This document shows, piece after piece, positions 37,006 through 50,366 of a stretch of 64,000 bases of DNA. Both the position numbers and the translations under genes were made by a program. Within the stretch, counting starts at the first letter, position 1; each line of letters begins with the position of its first letter. Location: the NCBI RefSeq assembly GCF_000709345.1, contig NZ_KL448323.1, positions 1,520,912-1,584,911 on the forward strand, written 5' to 3'. The notes under the pieces were generated by a model. It had not been told where the DNA came from and did not search any database. It saw only the letters and a list, made by a program, of their open reading frames with translations. The stretch is from Polaromonas glacialis. Its GTDB lineage: Bacteria > Pseudomonadota > Gammaproteobacteria > Burkholderiales > Burkholderiaceae_C.

Positions 37006-39558
37006 ATGTCCCAGTTTCCGCTTTCCCCCACCTCCGACGCCACGGCCAGCCCCGCGTCCATGGCGCTGTGGCGGCGTTGGTGGCGCAAGCAGTCCCCGTC
37101 GCGCCAGGACCGCTTCATTGCACTGGGGCCGCTGTTTGCCGTCATTCTTTTTCTGGCGGCCGTGATCGCCGCCTTCGCCTACCTGCGCATTGAAGAAATA
37201 GACCGCGAACAGCAGGCCGTCACCCGCGATGTCGAATATGCCCAGCAACGCCTTCGGCTGCGGCTGCTGGAACGGCAGGAGCAACTGATGCGAATCGGCC
37301 GGGACGTCTCCAATAACGAGATCGACGCCGAAGAATTCGTGATTCAGGCCGAAGCCCTGGTCAACCAGAATCCGGAATTGATGGCCGTCAGCTGGATCGA
37401 CAACCGGCGGCGCATCAAGGCTTCGTATGTTTCGCCGAGTGCGAACTCCATCGGGTCGCGCACAGTCGGCGAGCAGCTCAAGCTAGGCGAAACCGACGGC
37501 ACTTACGAACTGGCACGCGACCTGCGCCAGCCGGTGTATTCGCGGCCGCTGTTCGTGCAGGACACGCGGCGTTCCAACGCCGCGAGCCTGCAGCTTCAGG
37601 TTCCGCTGGACGAGCAGGGAAAGTTTGCCGGCGTGATCATGGGCGAGTATTCGGTGGACGGGCTGCTGCGCTTTGGCATTCCGACCGAAATCACGGCCAA
37701 GTATGCCGTTGCCCTGGTGGACGACAAGGAAACGGTACTGGCCGGCAACCTGCCGCCGGCCCGCGACGGCGCGGCGCGGCTCCTGCCCTGGACCGAAGAC
37801 GCGGCCAAGTACGAAATTCCGGTGTCGCCCGTGGGCAATGGCCTGTTGATCCGGGCCGAAGGCTACCGCGCCTCGCAGGGCGTTGTCGGCAGCGGCTTTT
37901 TCTGGCTGGTCAGCGCGCTCAGCGCCCTGACCGTGTGGATGCTGATCGGCAACTGGCGCCATACCCGGCGCCGGGTCCAGGCGCAGGAAGCGCTGCAGAC
38001 CGAAACCCATTTCCGGCGCGCGATGGAAAACTCGATGCTGACGGGCATGCGCGCGCTCGACCTACAGGGCCGCATCACCTATGTCAACCCGGCTTTTTGC
38101 CAGATGACCGGATTGAACGAAGACGAGCTCGTCGGCTGCACCGCGCCATTCCCGCATTGGCCCGAGTCGGAAATCACCACCCTGATGGGCCGGCTTGACG
38201 ACGAACTGCACGGCCGGACGCCGGCCGGCGGTTTTGAAGTGCGCGTCAAGCGCAAGAACGGCAACACCTTTGACGCACGCCTGTATGTGTCGCCGCTGAT
38301 TGACCCGCACGGCCAGCAGACCGGCTGGATGACGTCGATGACCGACATCACCGAACCCAAGCGCATCCGGGAAGAACTCACCGCGTCCTACGAACGCTTC
38401 ACCACGGTCCTTGAGGGACTGGACGCCGCCGTTTCCGTGGCGCCGATGGGCAGCAGCGAGCTGCTGTTTGCCAACCGGCTGTACCGTTCCTGGTTTGGCG
38501 GCCAGGCGTCAAGCCATCTGAACCTGGTGGCGCAGGTCGGTGTGCCCACCGTCAAACCGTCGGGCGATGCCCTGGATGCGGTGGACGGCATGGCCGGTTT
38601 TCCGACCGACTCCCTGACCGATGCGCAAACGGCCAATGCCGAGATCTTCGTTCCCGAACTGGGCAAATGGCTGGAAGTGCGTTCACGCTACCTGACCTGG
38701 GTCGATGGCCGGCTGGCGCAGATGGTGATTGCCACCGACATCACGCCGCGCCGCCATGCCGAGGAGCAGGCCGCGCAGCAAAACGAACGCGCGCAAAATG
38801 CCAGCCGCCTGATCACCATGGGAGAGATGGCATCAAGCGTGGCCCACGAACTGAACCAGCCGCTGACGGCCATCAACAACTACTGCAACGGCATGGTGTC
38901 GCGCATCAAGGCCAACCAGATCAGCAACGACGACCTGCTGGTGGCGCTGGAGAAAACCGCCAAGCAGGCCTGGCGCGCCGGGCAGATCATCCAGCGCATC
39001 CGCGCCTTCGTCAAACGCAGCGAACCCAACCGCTCGGCGGCGGAGGTGGCAACGCTGGTCAGCAATGCCATGGAACTGGCCGAAATCGAGCTTCGGCGCC
39101 ATCATGTGCGGCTTACCCACCACATTGCCGCCCGCCTGCCCGACCTGATGGTGGACCGGATTTTGATCGAGCAGGTGCTGATCAACCTGATGAAGAATGC
39201 GGCCGAATCGATTGCCCAGTCGCACCGGCCCACGGCCCAGCGCAATGTCGAGTTGCAGGTCATCCCGAAGCAGATCGACGGCCAGAGCGTGGTGGAATTC
39301 TCGGTGCTCGATTCCGGCCAGGGCCTGTCGCCCGAGGTGATGGAACGCCTTTTTGAAGCCTTCTATTCGACCAAGGCCGAAGGCATGGGCATTGGCCTGA
39401 AACTGTGCCGCAGCATTGTCGAGTCCCACCACGGCAGACTGGAGGCGGTCAACCTCTACAATGGCGACGACGTCGTCGGCTGCCGGTTCACCTTCTGGAT
39501 TCCGGTAATACCATTGACATCACCGGCAGCGCCTGCCACCGATACCATTGCCGCCTGA
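37006..39558 (+). CDS. PAS-domain sensor histidine kinase
   Basis: 850-residue membrane sensor. Helices at about 36-60 and 294-317 enclose a 230-residue periplasmic sensing domain; then PAS (about 335-455), a second PAS-like part (465-590), HisKA with phospho-accepting His614 (SSVAHELNQPLTAINNYC) and an ATPase domain with NLMKNAAES, DSGQGLS and GMGIGLKLC. Architecture is close to DctB/TtrS/FixL-like kinases. It precedes a FixJ-type regulator, the evident partner. The signal sensed is unknown; the place opposite aceE may hint at carboxylate sensing. Confidence 0.88.
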   Translation: MSQFPLSPTSDATASPASMALWRRWWRKQSPSRQDRFIALGPLFAVILFLAAVIAAFAYLRIEEIDREQQAVTRDVEYAQQRLRLRLLERQEQLMRIGRDVSNNEIDAEEFVIQAEALVNQNPELMAVSWIDNRRRIKASYVSPSANSIGSRTVGEQLKLGETDGTYELARDLRQPVYSRPLFVQDTRRSNAASLQLQVPLDEQGKFAGVIMGEYSVDGLLRFGIPTEITAKYAVALVDDKETVLAGNLPPARDGAARLLPWTEDAAKYEIPVSPVGNGLLIRAEGYRASQGVVGSGFFWLVSALSALTVWMLIGNWRHTRRRVQAQEALQTETHFRRAMENSMLTGMRALDLQGRITYVNPAFCQMTGLNEDELVGCTAPFPHWPESEITTLMGRLDDELHGRTPAGGFEVRVKRKNGNTFDARLYVSPLIDPHGQQTGWMTSMTDITEPKRIREELTASYERFTTVLEGLDAAVSVAPMGSSELLFANRLYRSWFGGQASSHLNLVAQVGVPTVKPSGDALDAVDGMAGFPTDSLTDAQTANAEIFVPELGKWLEVRSRYLTWVDGRLAQMVIATDITPRRHAEEQAAQQNERAQNASRLITMGEMASSVAHELNQPLTAINNYCNGMVSRIKANQISNDDLLVALEKTAKQAWRAGQIIQRIRAFVKRSEPNRSAAEVATLVSNAMELAEIELRRHHVRLTHHIAARLPDLMVDRILIEQVLINLMKNAAESIAQSHRPTAQRNVELQVIPKQIDGQSVVEFSVLDSGQGLSPEVMERLFEAFYSTKAEGMGIGLKLCRSIVESHHGRLEAVNLYNGDDVVGCRFTFWIPVIPLTSPAAPATDTIAA

Positions 39559-39620
39559 GCCGCGAACAGTTCCTAGAAAAACTCCACCATTTCCATTCCA
39601 GTTTACGAAGAAAGCAAGGC

Positions 39621-40247
39621 ATGAGTTTGATACCCAAAAAAGGCACGGTCTATGTCGTGGATGACGACGAAGGCGTGCGCGATTCGCTGCAATGGCTGCT
39701 TGAAGGCAAGGACTACCGGGTGCGGTGTTTCGACTCGGCGGAAACATTCCTGAGCCGCTACGATGCGCGCGAAGTGGCTTGCCTGATCGTGGATATCCGC
39801 ATGAGCGGCATGAGCGGGCTGGAGTTGCAGGACCGCTTGCTGGAACGCAAGTCGCCGCTGCCGATTGTCTTCATCACCGGGCACGGCGACGTGCCGATGG
39901 CGGTGGACACGATGAAAAAAGGCGCGATGGATTTCATCCAGAAGCCTTTCCAGGAAAACGCGCTGGTCGACCTGGTGGAACGCATGCTGGAGCAGGCCAA
40001 AGAAGCCTTCAACGACCACCAGCAGTCGGCCAGCCGCGACGCGCTGCTGGCCAAGCTGACCTCGCGCGAGGCGCAGGTCCTGGACCGCATCGTCGCCGGC
40101 CGCCTGAACAAGCAGATTGCCGACGACCTGGGCATCAGCATCAAGACAGTCGAGGCGCACCGCGCCAACATCATGGAAAAGCTCAATGCCAATACCGTTG
40201 CGGACCTGCTGAAAATCGCTTTGGGCTCGACCGCGCCCAAGGCTTGA
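39621..40247 (+). CDS. FixJ/NarL-type response regulator
   Basis: 208-residue two-domain regulator. Receiver: acidic pocket Asp14-Asp16 (YVVDDDEG), phospho-acceptor Asp58 (LIVDIRMSGMSG), and the conserved Lys in FIQKPF; output: LuxR-type HTH LTSREAQVLDRIVAGRLNKQ with IKTVEAHRANIMEKL. ATG at 39621 is chosen by homology; the longer frame from 39405 overlaps the kinase. Sits 62 bp after the kinase. Regulated genes unknown. Confidence 0.9.
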   Translation: MSLIPKKGTVYVVDDDEGVRDSLQWLLEGKDYRVRCFDSAETFLSRYDAREVACLIVDIRMSGMSGLELQDRLLERKSPLPIVFITGHGDVPMAVDTMKKGAMDFIQKPFQENALVDLVERMLEQAKEAFNDHQQSASRDALLAKLTSREAQVLDRIVAGRLNKQIADDLGISIKTVEAHRANIMEKLNANTVADLLKIALGSTAPKA

Positions 40248-40262
40248 GACCCACCAGCAACT

Positions 40263-40314
40263 CCGTTTTTAATAGCACCTAACGCCCGTGGCATATGCGC
40301 TGACGGGCGTTTTT
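40263..40314 (+). terminator. rho-independent terminator built from a dispersed repeat
   Basis: ACGCCCGT (40282-40289) pairs with ACGGGCGT (40303-40310), followed by TTTTT. The surrounding stretch, CCGTTTTTAATAGCACCTAA onward, matches the dispersed element found at 41410, 47507 and 63624, so the repeat seems to have supplied the terminator for the two-component pair. Confidence 0.75.
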
Positions 40315-40333
40315 ACTTGAATATTCAAACAAC

Positions 40334-41194
40334 ATGACCGCCCAGCTCATCGATGGCAACGCCCTTTCACGCCAACTGCGCACCGAAGTCGCCCAGCGCG
40401 CCATGCTTCTCCGCGCCCGCGGCATCACGCCCGGACTGGCCGTGGTGCTGGTCGGCGACAGCGCGGCCAGCCAGGTGTATGTGCGCAACAAGGTCAAGGC
40501 CTGTGAAGACAACGGCCTGCATTCGGTGCTGGAGCGCTACCCGGCCGAGATGAGCGAAGCCGAACTGCTGGCGCGCGTCGAGGCGCTGAACAAGGATCCT
40601 GCGATCCACGGCATCCTGGTGCAGTTGCCGCTGCCGCCGCATATCGACGCCCAAAAGGTCATCGAGGCGATTTCACCGGACAAGGACGTGGACGGCTTTC
40701 ACGTCGGCAGCGCCGGCGCGCTGATGGTCGGCCAGCCGGGCTTCTGGCCCTGCACGCCCTACGGCTGCATGAAGATGCTGGAAAGCATTGGCTACGACCT
40801 GCGCGGCAAGCACGCCGTGGTGATCGGCCGCAGCAACATCGTCGGCAAGCCGATGGCGCTGATGCTGCTGCAGAAAAACGCCACCGTCACCATTTGCCAC
40901 AGCGCCACAAAAGACCTCAAGGCGATGACGCTGCAGGCCGACGTGATCGTGGCGGCAGTCGGCAAGCGCAACGTGTTGACGGCCGACATGGTCAAGCCCG
41001 GCGCGGTGGTGATCGACGTCGGCATGAACCGCATTCCTGAAGGCGAGCCCGGCGAAGGCAAGCTCTGCGGCGATGTGGACTTTGACGGGGTGAAGGAAGT
41101 CGCCGGCTACCTCACGCCGGTGCCGGGCGGCGTCGGCCCGATGACCATCACCATGCTGCTGGTCAACACGCTGGAAGCGGCGGAACGCGGTTGA
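40334..41194 (+). CDS. folD: methylenetetrahydrofolate dehydrogenase / methenyltetrahydrofolate cyclohydrolase
   Basis: 286-residue bifunctional enzyme of one-carbon metabolism, interconverting 5,10-methylene-, 5,10-methenyl- and 10-formyl-tetrahydrofolate with NADP. The [14 protein letters not shown] segment holds the catalytic Lys (K56 of the E. coli enzyme), QLPLPPHID is the family signature, and [16 protein letters not shown] binds NADP, followed by [13 protein letters not shown]. Single gene; convergent with the DUF4149 gene. Confidence 0.97.
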   Translation: MTAQLIDGNALSRQLRTEVAQRAMLLRARGITPGLAVVLVGDSAASQVYVRNKVKACEDNGLHSVLERYPAEMSEAELLARVEALNKDPAIHGILVQLPLPPHIDAQKVIEAISPDKDVDGFHVGSAGALMVGQPGFWPCTPYGCMKMLESIGYDLRGKHAVVIGRSNIVGKPMALMLLQKNATVTICHSATKDLKAMTLQADVIVAAVGKRNVLTADMVKPGAVVIDVGMNRIPEGEPGEGKLCGDVDFDGVKEVAGYLTPVPGGVGPMTITMLLVNTLEAAERG

Positions 41195-41231
41195 AGCGCG
41201 CAGCGGGCTCAGGCGGCGCCGCCGTTGACGG

Positions 41232-41672
41232 CTACCGCTCCGGGCGGGCGCTCAGGCGCCAGAGCGTGAATCCGGCGCACAGCCACTGGCCCAGCAGCAT
41301 CGCGCTGCCCAGCCCATGCCAGAGCCGCAGGTTGCCGCCGTCAGCGCGGGCGCTGACAATGCGCGGCGCCACGCCAAATTCGACCAGCAAGGCCAGCAGC
41401 ATTCCGGCAACTATGAATTTCATAGCTGCCTGTGCAGTCCCAGATTGCGCAACACCGTCTTTTTGGTTAAAAACCATGAGCATCAGCAGGACGCAACCGG
41501 TGCTGATCCAGGTCTGCGCGGCAAAGAGTTTGGCAGCCATGGCGCCCGCCGCCGCCGGACTGCCCAGGTGCATGAACAGCATCGGCACCACGACAAAACC
41601 CAGGGCGGTCAAGCTGCCCCACCACAGGGCCGCCGCCAGCAGCCCGATCCGCTGGCGCACCGGCGCGCGCAT
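41232..41672 (-). CDS. DUF4149 membrane protein
   Basis: 146-residue protein with four membrane helices (about 8-28, 45-62, 77-97 and 115-137) and the N-terminal ALWWGSLTALGFVVVPMLF pattern of DUF4149. No function is known. ATG at 41672 overlaps the greA stop (TGATG), so it is translated with greA. A dispersed-repeat copy (41410-41455) lies within it and encodes the AQSGTAQAAMKFIVA stretch at the third helix. Confidence 0.78.
   Translation of the reverse strand: MRAPVRQRIGLLAAALWWGSLTALGFVVVPMLFMHLGSPAAAGAMAAKLFAAQTWISTGCVLLMLMVFNQKDGVAQSGTAQAAMKFIVAGMLLALLVEFGVAPRIVSARADGGNLRLWHGLGSAMLLGQWLCAGFTLWRLSARPER
41410..41455 (+). repeat. dispersed repeat copy within the DUF4149 gene
   Basis: Begins ACTATGAATTTCATAGCTGC, continues CTGTGCAG...TTGCGC. 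The first 14 bases include the short dyad CTATGAATTTCATAG. Read on the opposite strand in the gene's frame it gives QSGTAQAAMKFIVA. Confidence 0.75.
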
Positions 41673-42148
41673 CAAAGGTAGCTGACGGTCACGATCTCGT
41701 AGCGGCGGATGCCGCCGGGTGCCTGCACTTCGGCGCTGTCGCCCTCGTCCTTGCCGATCAGGGCTCTGGCAATCGGCGAGCCGATGTTGACCAGGCCGAG
41801 CTTGATGTCGGCCTCGTCCTCGCCGACGATCTGGTAGGTCACGCTCTCGCCCGTGGTTTCATCTTCAAGCTTCACGGTCGAGCCGAACACCACGCGGGTT
41901 CCCGGCTCGAAAGTGGTCGGATCGATGATCTGGGCGGCCGACAGCTTGCCTTCGACCTCCTGGATGCGTCCTTCGATGAAGCCCTGGCGGTCCTTGGCGA
42001 CTTCGTATTCGGCGTTTTCGCTCAGGTCGCCCTGGGCCCGGGCCTCGGAAATCGCATTGATGACCCAGGGGCGCTGAACCGTCTTGAGGTTGTGCAATTC
42101 GGCTTTGAGCTTTTCCGCGCCGCGCTTGGTGATGGGTAAGGTGGTCAT
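41672..42148 (-). CDS. greA: transcription elongation factor GreA
   Basis: 158-residue factor that rescues backtracked RNA polymerase by stimulating transcript cleavage. N-terminal coiled coil with the acidic tip EARAQGDLSENAEYEVAKD (about residues 33-51) and the C-terminal domain with GSPIARALIGKDEGD. ATG at 42148 gives the standard MTTLPITKRGAEKL. Downstream of carB, an order usual in betaproteobacteria. Confidence 0.96.
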   Translation of the reverse strand: MTTLPITKRGAEKLKAELHNLKTVQRPWVINAISEARAQGDLSENAEYEVAKDRQGFIEGRIQEVEGKLSAAQIIDPTTFEPGTRVVFGSTVKLEDETTGESVTYQIVGEDEADIKLGLVNIGSPIARALIGKDEGDSAEVQAPGGIRRYEIVTVSYL

Positions 42149-42268
42149 TTTTTGGTCCTGCAAAATGCGAAACCGCCACCAGTCACCTGGCAGCGGCATG
42201 TTTGATCGTCTTGACGTTTTAGTTTAATGCATGTTCGGCAAGGTCAACCCGGTGTTTCACCTGATCAA

Positions 42269-45503
<3,235 letters not shown>

Positions 45504-45511
<8 letters not shown>

Positions 45512-46685
45512 TCTTCTTCTCCTGGCTTTGCGCCATCAGCGCCGTGAAGCGGTCGAACAGGTAGGAAATATCGTGGGGTCCGGGGGATGCTTCCGGGTGG
45601 CCCTGGAAGCAGAACGCCGGCTTGTCGGTGCGGGCCAGTCCCTGCAGCGTGCCGTCGAACAGGCTGATGTGCGTCGGGCGCAGGTTGGCTGGCAAGGTTT
45701 TTTCATCGACCGCAAACCCGTGGTTCTGGCTGGTGATGCTGACGCGGCCGGTGTCCAGGTCCTTCACCGGATGGTTCGCGCCGTGGTGGCCGAACTTCAT
45801 CTTGAAGGTTTTGGCCCCGCCGGCCAGCGCCATGATTTGGTGGCCCAGGCAGATGCCGAAGGTCGGAATGCCGGTCTCGATCAGTTCGCGCACCGCTTCA
45901 ATCGCGTAGTCGCAGGCCTGCGGATCGCCCGGGCCGTTGGCCAGGAAAATGCCGTCGGGATTGAGCTTGAGCACATCGGCCGCTGAAGTCTGCGCCGGCA
46001 CCACCGTGATGCGCGCGCCGCGCTCGGCCACCATGCGCAGGATGTTTTTCTTCACGCCGAAGTCGAACGCGACGACGTGGAATTTTGGCGTGATCTGCAC
46101 GCCGTAGCCCGAGCCGAGCTTCCATTCGGTCTGCGTCCATTCGTAGGTGTGCTTGACCGACACCACCTTGGCCAGATCGAGACCGTCCATGCTGGGCGCC
46201 GACTTGGCGGTTGCAAGGGCCTTGTCGATGGCCGGCTGGCTCACCGTTTCGCCAGGCGCCAGCGCCAGGATGCAGCCATTTTGCGCACCGTGCATGCGCA
46301 GGTGGCGCGTCAATTGCCGGGTATCGATCCCGGCAATCGCCACGATGTTTTCCCGGGCCAGGTACTCGGCCAGGGTCATGGTCGCGCGGAAGTTGGACGC
46401 GATCAGCGGCAGGTCCTTGATGATCAGGCCGGCGGCATGCACCTTGCTGGCTTCAACGTCCTCGGCATTGATGCCGTAGTTGCCGATATGCGGATAAGTG
46501 AGGGTGACGATCTGCTGGCAATAGCTCGGGTCCGTGAGGATTTCCTGATAGCCGGTCATGGCGGTGTTGAACACCACCTCGCCGATCGTGGAGCCCGCAG
46601 CTCCAATCGAATTGCCAATAAAGACCGTGCCGTCTGCGAGCGCCAGGATGGCGGGCGGGGTATTTCCCTGAAGAGACAAAAGCAC
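45504..46685 (-). CDS. carA: carbamoyl-phosphate synthase small subunit
   Basis: 393-residue glutaminase subunit that supplies ammonia to CarB. Class I amidotransferase site [15 protein letters not shown] with the nucleophilic Cys, and His/Glu in [13 protein letters not shown] start it at the GTG 46685 ([19 protein letters not shown]), which has GGAG 6 bases upstream, instead of the ATG at 46724. Confidence 0.96.
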
Positions 46686-46818
46686 TGGGTTCTCCGGTTG
46701 TTTACGGTTCGCCCAAGCGTGCACAAGAAACGTCTTCTCAGACGCTTGCGGGCTGCTTTTGTGGATGGGTTTTGCTTATGGAGGCGCTTGGGCGAAGCTG
46801 GGATTTGAAAAGCCACTG

Positions 46819-46846
46819 ATTATAGCGCCCCCACGGTCGCCCACAA
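46819..46846 (-). promoter_or_regulatory. probable carAB promoter
   Basis: On the minus strand TTGTGG (46841-46846) and a perfect TATAAT (46819-46824) at 16-bp spacing, leaving a leader of about 130 bases before the carA GTG. The -35 is weak. Confidence 0.5.
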
Positions 46847-46851
46847 CGCGC

Positions 46852-46920
46852 GAGCTCCCTGCCCCCCGAGGGGGCCGCTGCGCCTGCGGCCCGGCGGAGC
46901 CTGTTCCGCGGCCCCGGCTT
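46852..46920. repeat. GC-rich multi-hairpin intergenic element
   Basis: CCCCC-N3-GGGGG (46863-46875) followed by GCCGC/GCGGC and CGGCGGAG...TTCCGCGG stems. It lies between the end of the lpx-rnhB-methyltransferase run and carA and may end the former. Its look is that of palindromic repeats common in Comamonadaceae; no second copy was noticed in the window. Confidence 0.45.
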
Positions 46921-46962
46921 GAAGTTTCGCCGCTGCGCGTGCTCATTTACTTGAAAACCAGA

Positions 46963-47754
46963 TTAGCGAGCTGTCTCTGAGAACGAACTCGCATACAGGC
47001 AAATCGCCGCGGCGGCGGCGACGTTCAGGGATTCCTCGCCGCCGGGCTGGTCGATGCGCACCTTCAGGCTGGCTCTGGCCATCAGGTCATCGCTGACACC
47101 CTGCCCTTCATGGCCCATGGCCCAGGCGCAGGGCATGGGGATGCGCTGCTGGTGCAGAAAACTTCCGTGATGGGAACTGGTGACGACAATCGGCACCGTC
47201 AAATCCGCCAGCGCCTCGGGCTCGACGCCCTCGACCAGCCGCAGGGCAAAGTGCGCGCCCATGCCGGCGCGCAGCACCTTGGGCGACCACAGCGCCGCCG
47301 TTCCCTTGAGCGCGATGACCTGGCCAAAGCCGAACGCCGCCGCGCTGCGCAGGATGGAGCCGACATTGCCGGCATCCTGCACGCGGTCCAGGATGACCGA
47401 TGCCACGCCCGGCTGCAGTTCGGGCGCGGCGGGCAGTTCGAGCACGAAGCCCATCCGCGCCGGCGATTCGAGCCCGCTGATCTCGGGCAGCAGCGCATCG
47501 GCGATTACTATGTTTTTGATAGCTGCCTGCGCATACTGGACGTGCGCAAGAGGCCAAAAAGACTCTGAAAACACGGCCATGGCGGGTTTCAGACCGCGCG
47601 CCAGCGCGGCGCGGCACAGATGGTCGCCCTCCAGCCAGACCCTGCCCTGCTTGCGGTAAGCCGTGTTGTCGTGCGACAGCCGGTGCAGGTCCTTGATCAG
47701 GGCATTGTCGCGTGACGAAATATGCGCGACGGGAACGGAAAAGCCGCCGGTCAT
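46963..47754 (-). CDS. TrmH/SpoU-family RNA 2'-O-methyltransferase
   Basis: 263-residue SPOUT methyltransferase acting on rRNA or tRNA. N-terminal RNA-binding part ([18 protein letters not shown]), then SPOUT motifs [35 protein letters not shown] and [13 protein letters not shown] with the knotted S-adenosylmethionine site. ATG at 47754 overlaps the rnhB stop (ATGA). A dispersed-repeat copy encodes [14 protein letters not shown] in the linker between the domains. Exact target not determinable. Confidence 0.88.
   Translation of the reverse strand: MTGGFSVPVAHISSRDNALIKDLHRLSHDNTAYRKQGRVWLEGDHLCRAALARGLKPAMAVFSESFWPLAHVQYAQAAIKNIVIADALLPEISGLESPARMGFVLELPAAPELQPGVASVILDRVQDAGNVGSILRSAAAFGFGQVIALKGTAALWSPKVLRAGMGAHFALRLVEGVEPEALADLTVPIVVTSSHHGSFLHQQRIPMPCAWAMGHEGQGVSDDLMARASLKVRIDQPGGEESLNVAAAAAICLYASSFSETAR
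47507..47559 (+). repeat. dispersed repeat copy within the rRNA methyltransferase gene
   Basis: ACTATGTTTTTGATAGCTGC, then CTGCGCATACTGGACGTGCG and an AAGAGGCCAAAAA end. The best-preserved copy in the window; nearly identical in its second half to that in dxr at 57030. Confidence 0.8.
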
Positions 47755-48368
47755 CGCAACACCCCGGCCACGGGCGCGAACGATCGGCGGTGCTGCGGGC
47801 AGGCGCCGTGCTGGCGCAAGGCGGCCAGGTGCGCGGCGGTGCCGTAGCCCTTGTGGCCGGCAAAACCGTATTGCGGATACTGGAGGTCGTACTCGCCGCA
47901 CCAGCGGTCTCGGTAGACCTTGGCCAGGATAGAGGCGGCAGAAATGGCCGGAACCAAGGCGTCGCCCTTGACAATCGCCTCGGCCAGGATCAGCAACCGG
48001 GGCAGCTGGTTGCCATCGACCAGCACCTTGGCCGGCTTGAGCCGCAGGCTTTCCACCGCCCGCTTCATGGCCAGCAAGGTCGCCTGCAGGATGTTCAGGC
48101 GGTCGATTTCTTCCACGGTTGCCATCGCAATCGAGCAGCACAGCGCCTTGGCCTGGATTTCGTCATACAACTTCTCGCGCCGCAGGGCCGTGAGTTTTTT
48201 CGAATCCGCCAGGCCGAGGATGGGATTGAACGGGTACAGGATGACGGCCGCCGCGACGACCGGCCCGGCCAGCGGCCCGCGCCCGGCCTCGTCAACGCCA
48301 GCGGTCAAGCCGGGCGCATCCCACGAGAAAACGGTCTGCTCAGGTTTCAAGAATTTTCTGGATTGCAT
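47751..48368 (-). CDS. rnhB: ribonuclease HII
   Basis: 205-residue nuclease removing RNA from RNA-DNA hybrids. Catalytic acids: Asp and Glu in [15 protein letters not shown], Asp in ILVDGNQL-like [12 protein letters not shown], and the later KVYRDRW. Start at 48368 ([17 protein letters not shown]) gives the usual length and overlaps the lpxB end by 29 bases; the ATG at 48407 is a less likely alternative. Confidence 0.95.
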   Translation of the reverse strand: MQSRKFLKPEQTVFSWDAPGLTAGVDEAGRGPLAGPVVAAAVILYPFNPILGLADSKKLTALRREKLYDEIQAKALCCSIAMATVEEIDRLNILQATLLAMKRAVESLRLKPAKVLVDGNQLPRLLILAEAIVKGDALVPAISAASILAKVYRDRWCGEYDLQYPQYGFAGHKGYGTAAHLAALRQHGACPQHRRSFAPVAGVLR

Positions 48369-49539
48369 CGGTGGCCAGTTGGGAAGTATCCCGCTGCAGT
48401 TCGGCATGCAGCTGGGTGAAGCGCTGTTCGACAGCCCTTATTTTCTCTGGAGCCGCCGATTTTGCATCAACCCATTCGAGCAGCGCCTGCGCCAGCGCTT
48501 CGGGCGAGGCCTGGTCCTGCAGCAGTTCTGGCACGACAAAGTCACGGCACAAAATATTCGGCAGGCCGACCCAGGGCTGCAGCTGCTTGCGCCGCATGAT
48601 CTGCCACGACAGCCAGTTCATGTTGTAGGCAATCACCATCGGCCGCTTGAACAGGGCGGCTTCCAGCGTGGCCGTGCCGCTGGCGATCAGCGTGACATCG
48701 CAGGCCGCCAGCGCCGTGTGCGACTGGCCCGCGACGATTTCCACGGCAGCCCGAACGCCGGCTTGACTGGCCAGCTGTTCGATCCGGCTTTTCAGCGCAG
48801 GAATCGCTGGCACTATGAATTTAATAGCTGGTTGCGCCCGCCGGACAAGCGCTGCAGCCTGAAAAAATCGCAAAGCAAGGTACTCGACTTCCGATTTCCG
48901 GCTGCCCGGCAAGATGGCGACCACCGTGTCTTCGCCATGCAAGCCCAGTGCCTTCCTGGCCGCAGCGCGGTCAGGCTGCAGCGGAATCACGGCCGCCAGC
49001 GGATGGCCGACATAGGTCGCGGCAATCCCGTGCGCGGCCAGCAAGGCCGGCTCGAACGGAAAGATGCACAGCACATGGTCCGCGCTGCGCCTGATTTTTT
49101 CAACGCGGTCGGCGCGCCAGGCCCAGATCGAGGGGCAGACGAACTGCACCGTCTTGACGCCTTCGGCCTTCAGCGCCGCTTCCAGCCCGAGGTTGAAATC
49201 GGGCGCGTCGATGCCGATGAAAAGATCGGGGCGCTGGCCCGGACCCGTCAGCAAACGGTTTTTAAGTTGCTCGCGGATGCCGGCGATTTCGCGGTAATGG
49301 CGCAGCACCTCGACATAGCCGCGCACGGCCAGCTTGTCGCTCGGCCACCAGATATCGAAACCCCGGCCGGCCATGTGCGGGCCGCCGATGCCGCCCGCCT
49401 TCAGCGCAGGCCAGCGCGCCTTCAGGCCGGACAGCAGCAGGCCGGCCAGCAAATCGCCCGACGTTTCGCCCGCCACCATGGCGATGTGGGGCGCTGCCCC
49501 TTCGCGAGGCGGCAAAGGAGATGGCGCCACCGGCATCAT
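48340..49539 (-). CDS. lpxB: lipid-A-disaccharide synthase
   Basis: 399-residue glycosyltransferase (GT19) that joins lipid X and UDP-2,3-diacylglucosamine. [16 protein letters not shown] opening, CPSIWAWR and [16 protein letters not shown] are family hallmarks, as is [19 protein letters not shown]. Contains a dispersed-repeat copy coding [14 protein letters not shown] in a loop between these parts. Four bases after the lpxA stop. Confidence 0.96.
   Translation of the reverse strand: MMPVAPSPLPPREGAAPHIAMVAGETSGDLLAGLLLSGLKARWPALKAGGIGGPHMAGRGFDIWWPSDKLAVRGYVEVLRHYREIAGIREQLKNRLLTGPGQRPDLFIGIDAPDFNLGLEAALKAEGVKTVQFVCPSIWAWRADRVEKIRRSADHVLCIFPFEPALLAAHGIAATYVGHPLAAVIPLQPDRAAARKALGLHGEDTVVAILPGSRKSEVEYLALRFFQAAALVRRAQPAIKFIVPAIPALKSRIEQLASQAGVRAAVEIVAGQSHTALAACDVTLIASGTATLEAALFKRPMVIAYNMNWLSWQIMRRKQLQPWVGLPNILCRDFVVPELLQDQASPEALAQALLEWVDAKSAAPEKIRAVEQRFTQLHAELQRDTSQLATDAIQKILET
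48812..48866 (+). repeat. dispersed repeat copy within lpxB
   Basis: ACTATGAATTTAATAGCTGG followed by TTGCGCCCGC and an AAGCGCTGCAGCCTGAAAAA end. Same orientation and same reading frame relative to the host gene as the other coding copies. Confidence 0.72.
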
Positions 49540-49543
49540 CGCC

Positions 49544-50356
49544 CTAGCGAACGATGCCGCGCCGGGGCGATGTCTGCTCCAGAAAAGAGAGCATCATCTG
49601 CACGTCCGGTGAGGACTCGGGGTACTTTTCAGTCAGTTTTTCAATGCCGTCTTTGGCCTGCTCCAGCGTCAGACCGTCGCGGTACAGCGCCTTGTGCATG
49701 GCCTTGACGGCGGAAATGCGGTCTGCCGAAAAGCCCCGGCGACGCAGGCCTTCGAAGTTCATCGAACGCGCAACGGCGGGCTGGCCCTGGCACATCACGA
49801 ACGGCGGCAGGTCAGCGACCAGCACCGACGAAATGGCGGTAAAGCTGTGCGCGCCGAGCCGCACAAACTGGTGAACCCCGGTAAAGCCGCCCAAAATCAC
49901 CCAGTCGCCTACCTGCACATGGCCCGCCAGCGTGGTGTTGTTGGCGAAAATTGTCTGGTTGCCCACGGTGCAGTCATGCGCGATATGCACGTAGGCCATG
50001 ATCCAGTTGTCGTCGCCCAGGCGCGTGACGCCCAGATCGCCAGGCGAGCCGATGTTGAAGCTGCAGAACTCGCGAATGGTGTTGCGGTCACCAATGACCA
50101 GTTCGCAGGGCTCGCCTGCGTACTTCTTGTCCTGCGGCACCGAACCCAGCGAATTGAACTGGAAAACCTGGTTGTCGCAGCCAATGGTGGTGTGCCCCTC
50201 GATCACGCAGTGTGCGCCGATGGTCGTGCGCGCGCCGATTTTGACGTTCGGGCCGATGACGGTGTACGGCCCGACGCTGACCGAGCTGTCGAGCTGGGCG
50301 GAGGAATCGACAAGTGCCGTGGCATGGATGCGCGAAGGCGTGGCTGGCTGCGTCAT
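49544..50356 (-). CDS. lpxA: UDP-N-acetylglucosamine acyltransferase
   Basis: 270-residue trimeric left-handed beta-helix enzyme, first step of lipid A synthesis (3-O acylation). Hexapeptide repeats from residue 8 ([20 protein letters not shown]) to about 190; catalytic His in [15 protein letters not shown]-terminal helical part [16 protein letters not shown]. Between fabZ and lpxB. Confidence 0.97.
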   Translation of the reverse strand: MTQPATPSRIHATALVDSSAQLDSSVSVGPYTVIGPNVKIGARTTIGAHCVIEGHTTIGCDNQVFQFNSLGSVPQDKKYAGEPCELVIGDRNTIREFCSFNIGSPGDLGVTRLGDDNWIMAYVHIAHDCTVGNQTIFANNTTLAGHVQVGDWVILGGFTGVHQFVRLGAHSFTAISSVLVADLPPFVMCQGQPAVARSMNFEGLRRRGFSADRISAVKAMHKALYRDGLTLEQAKDGIEKLTEKYPESSPDVQMMLSFLEQTSPRRGIVR

Positions 50357-50366
50357 GGCCGCGCCC

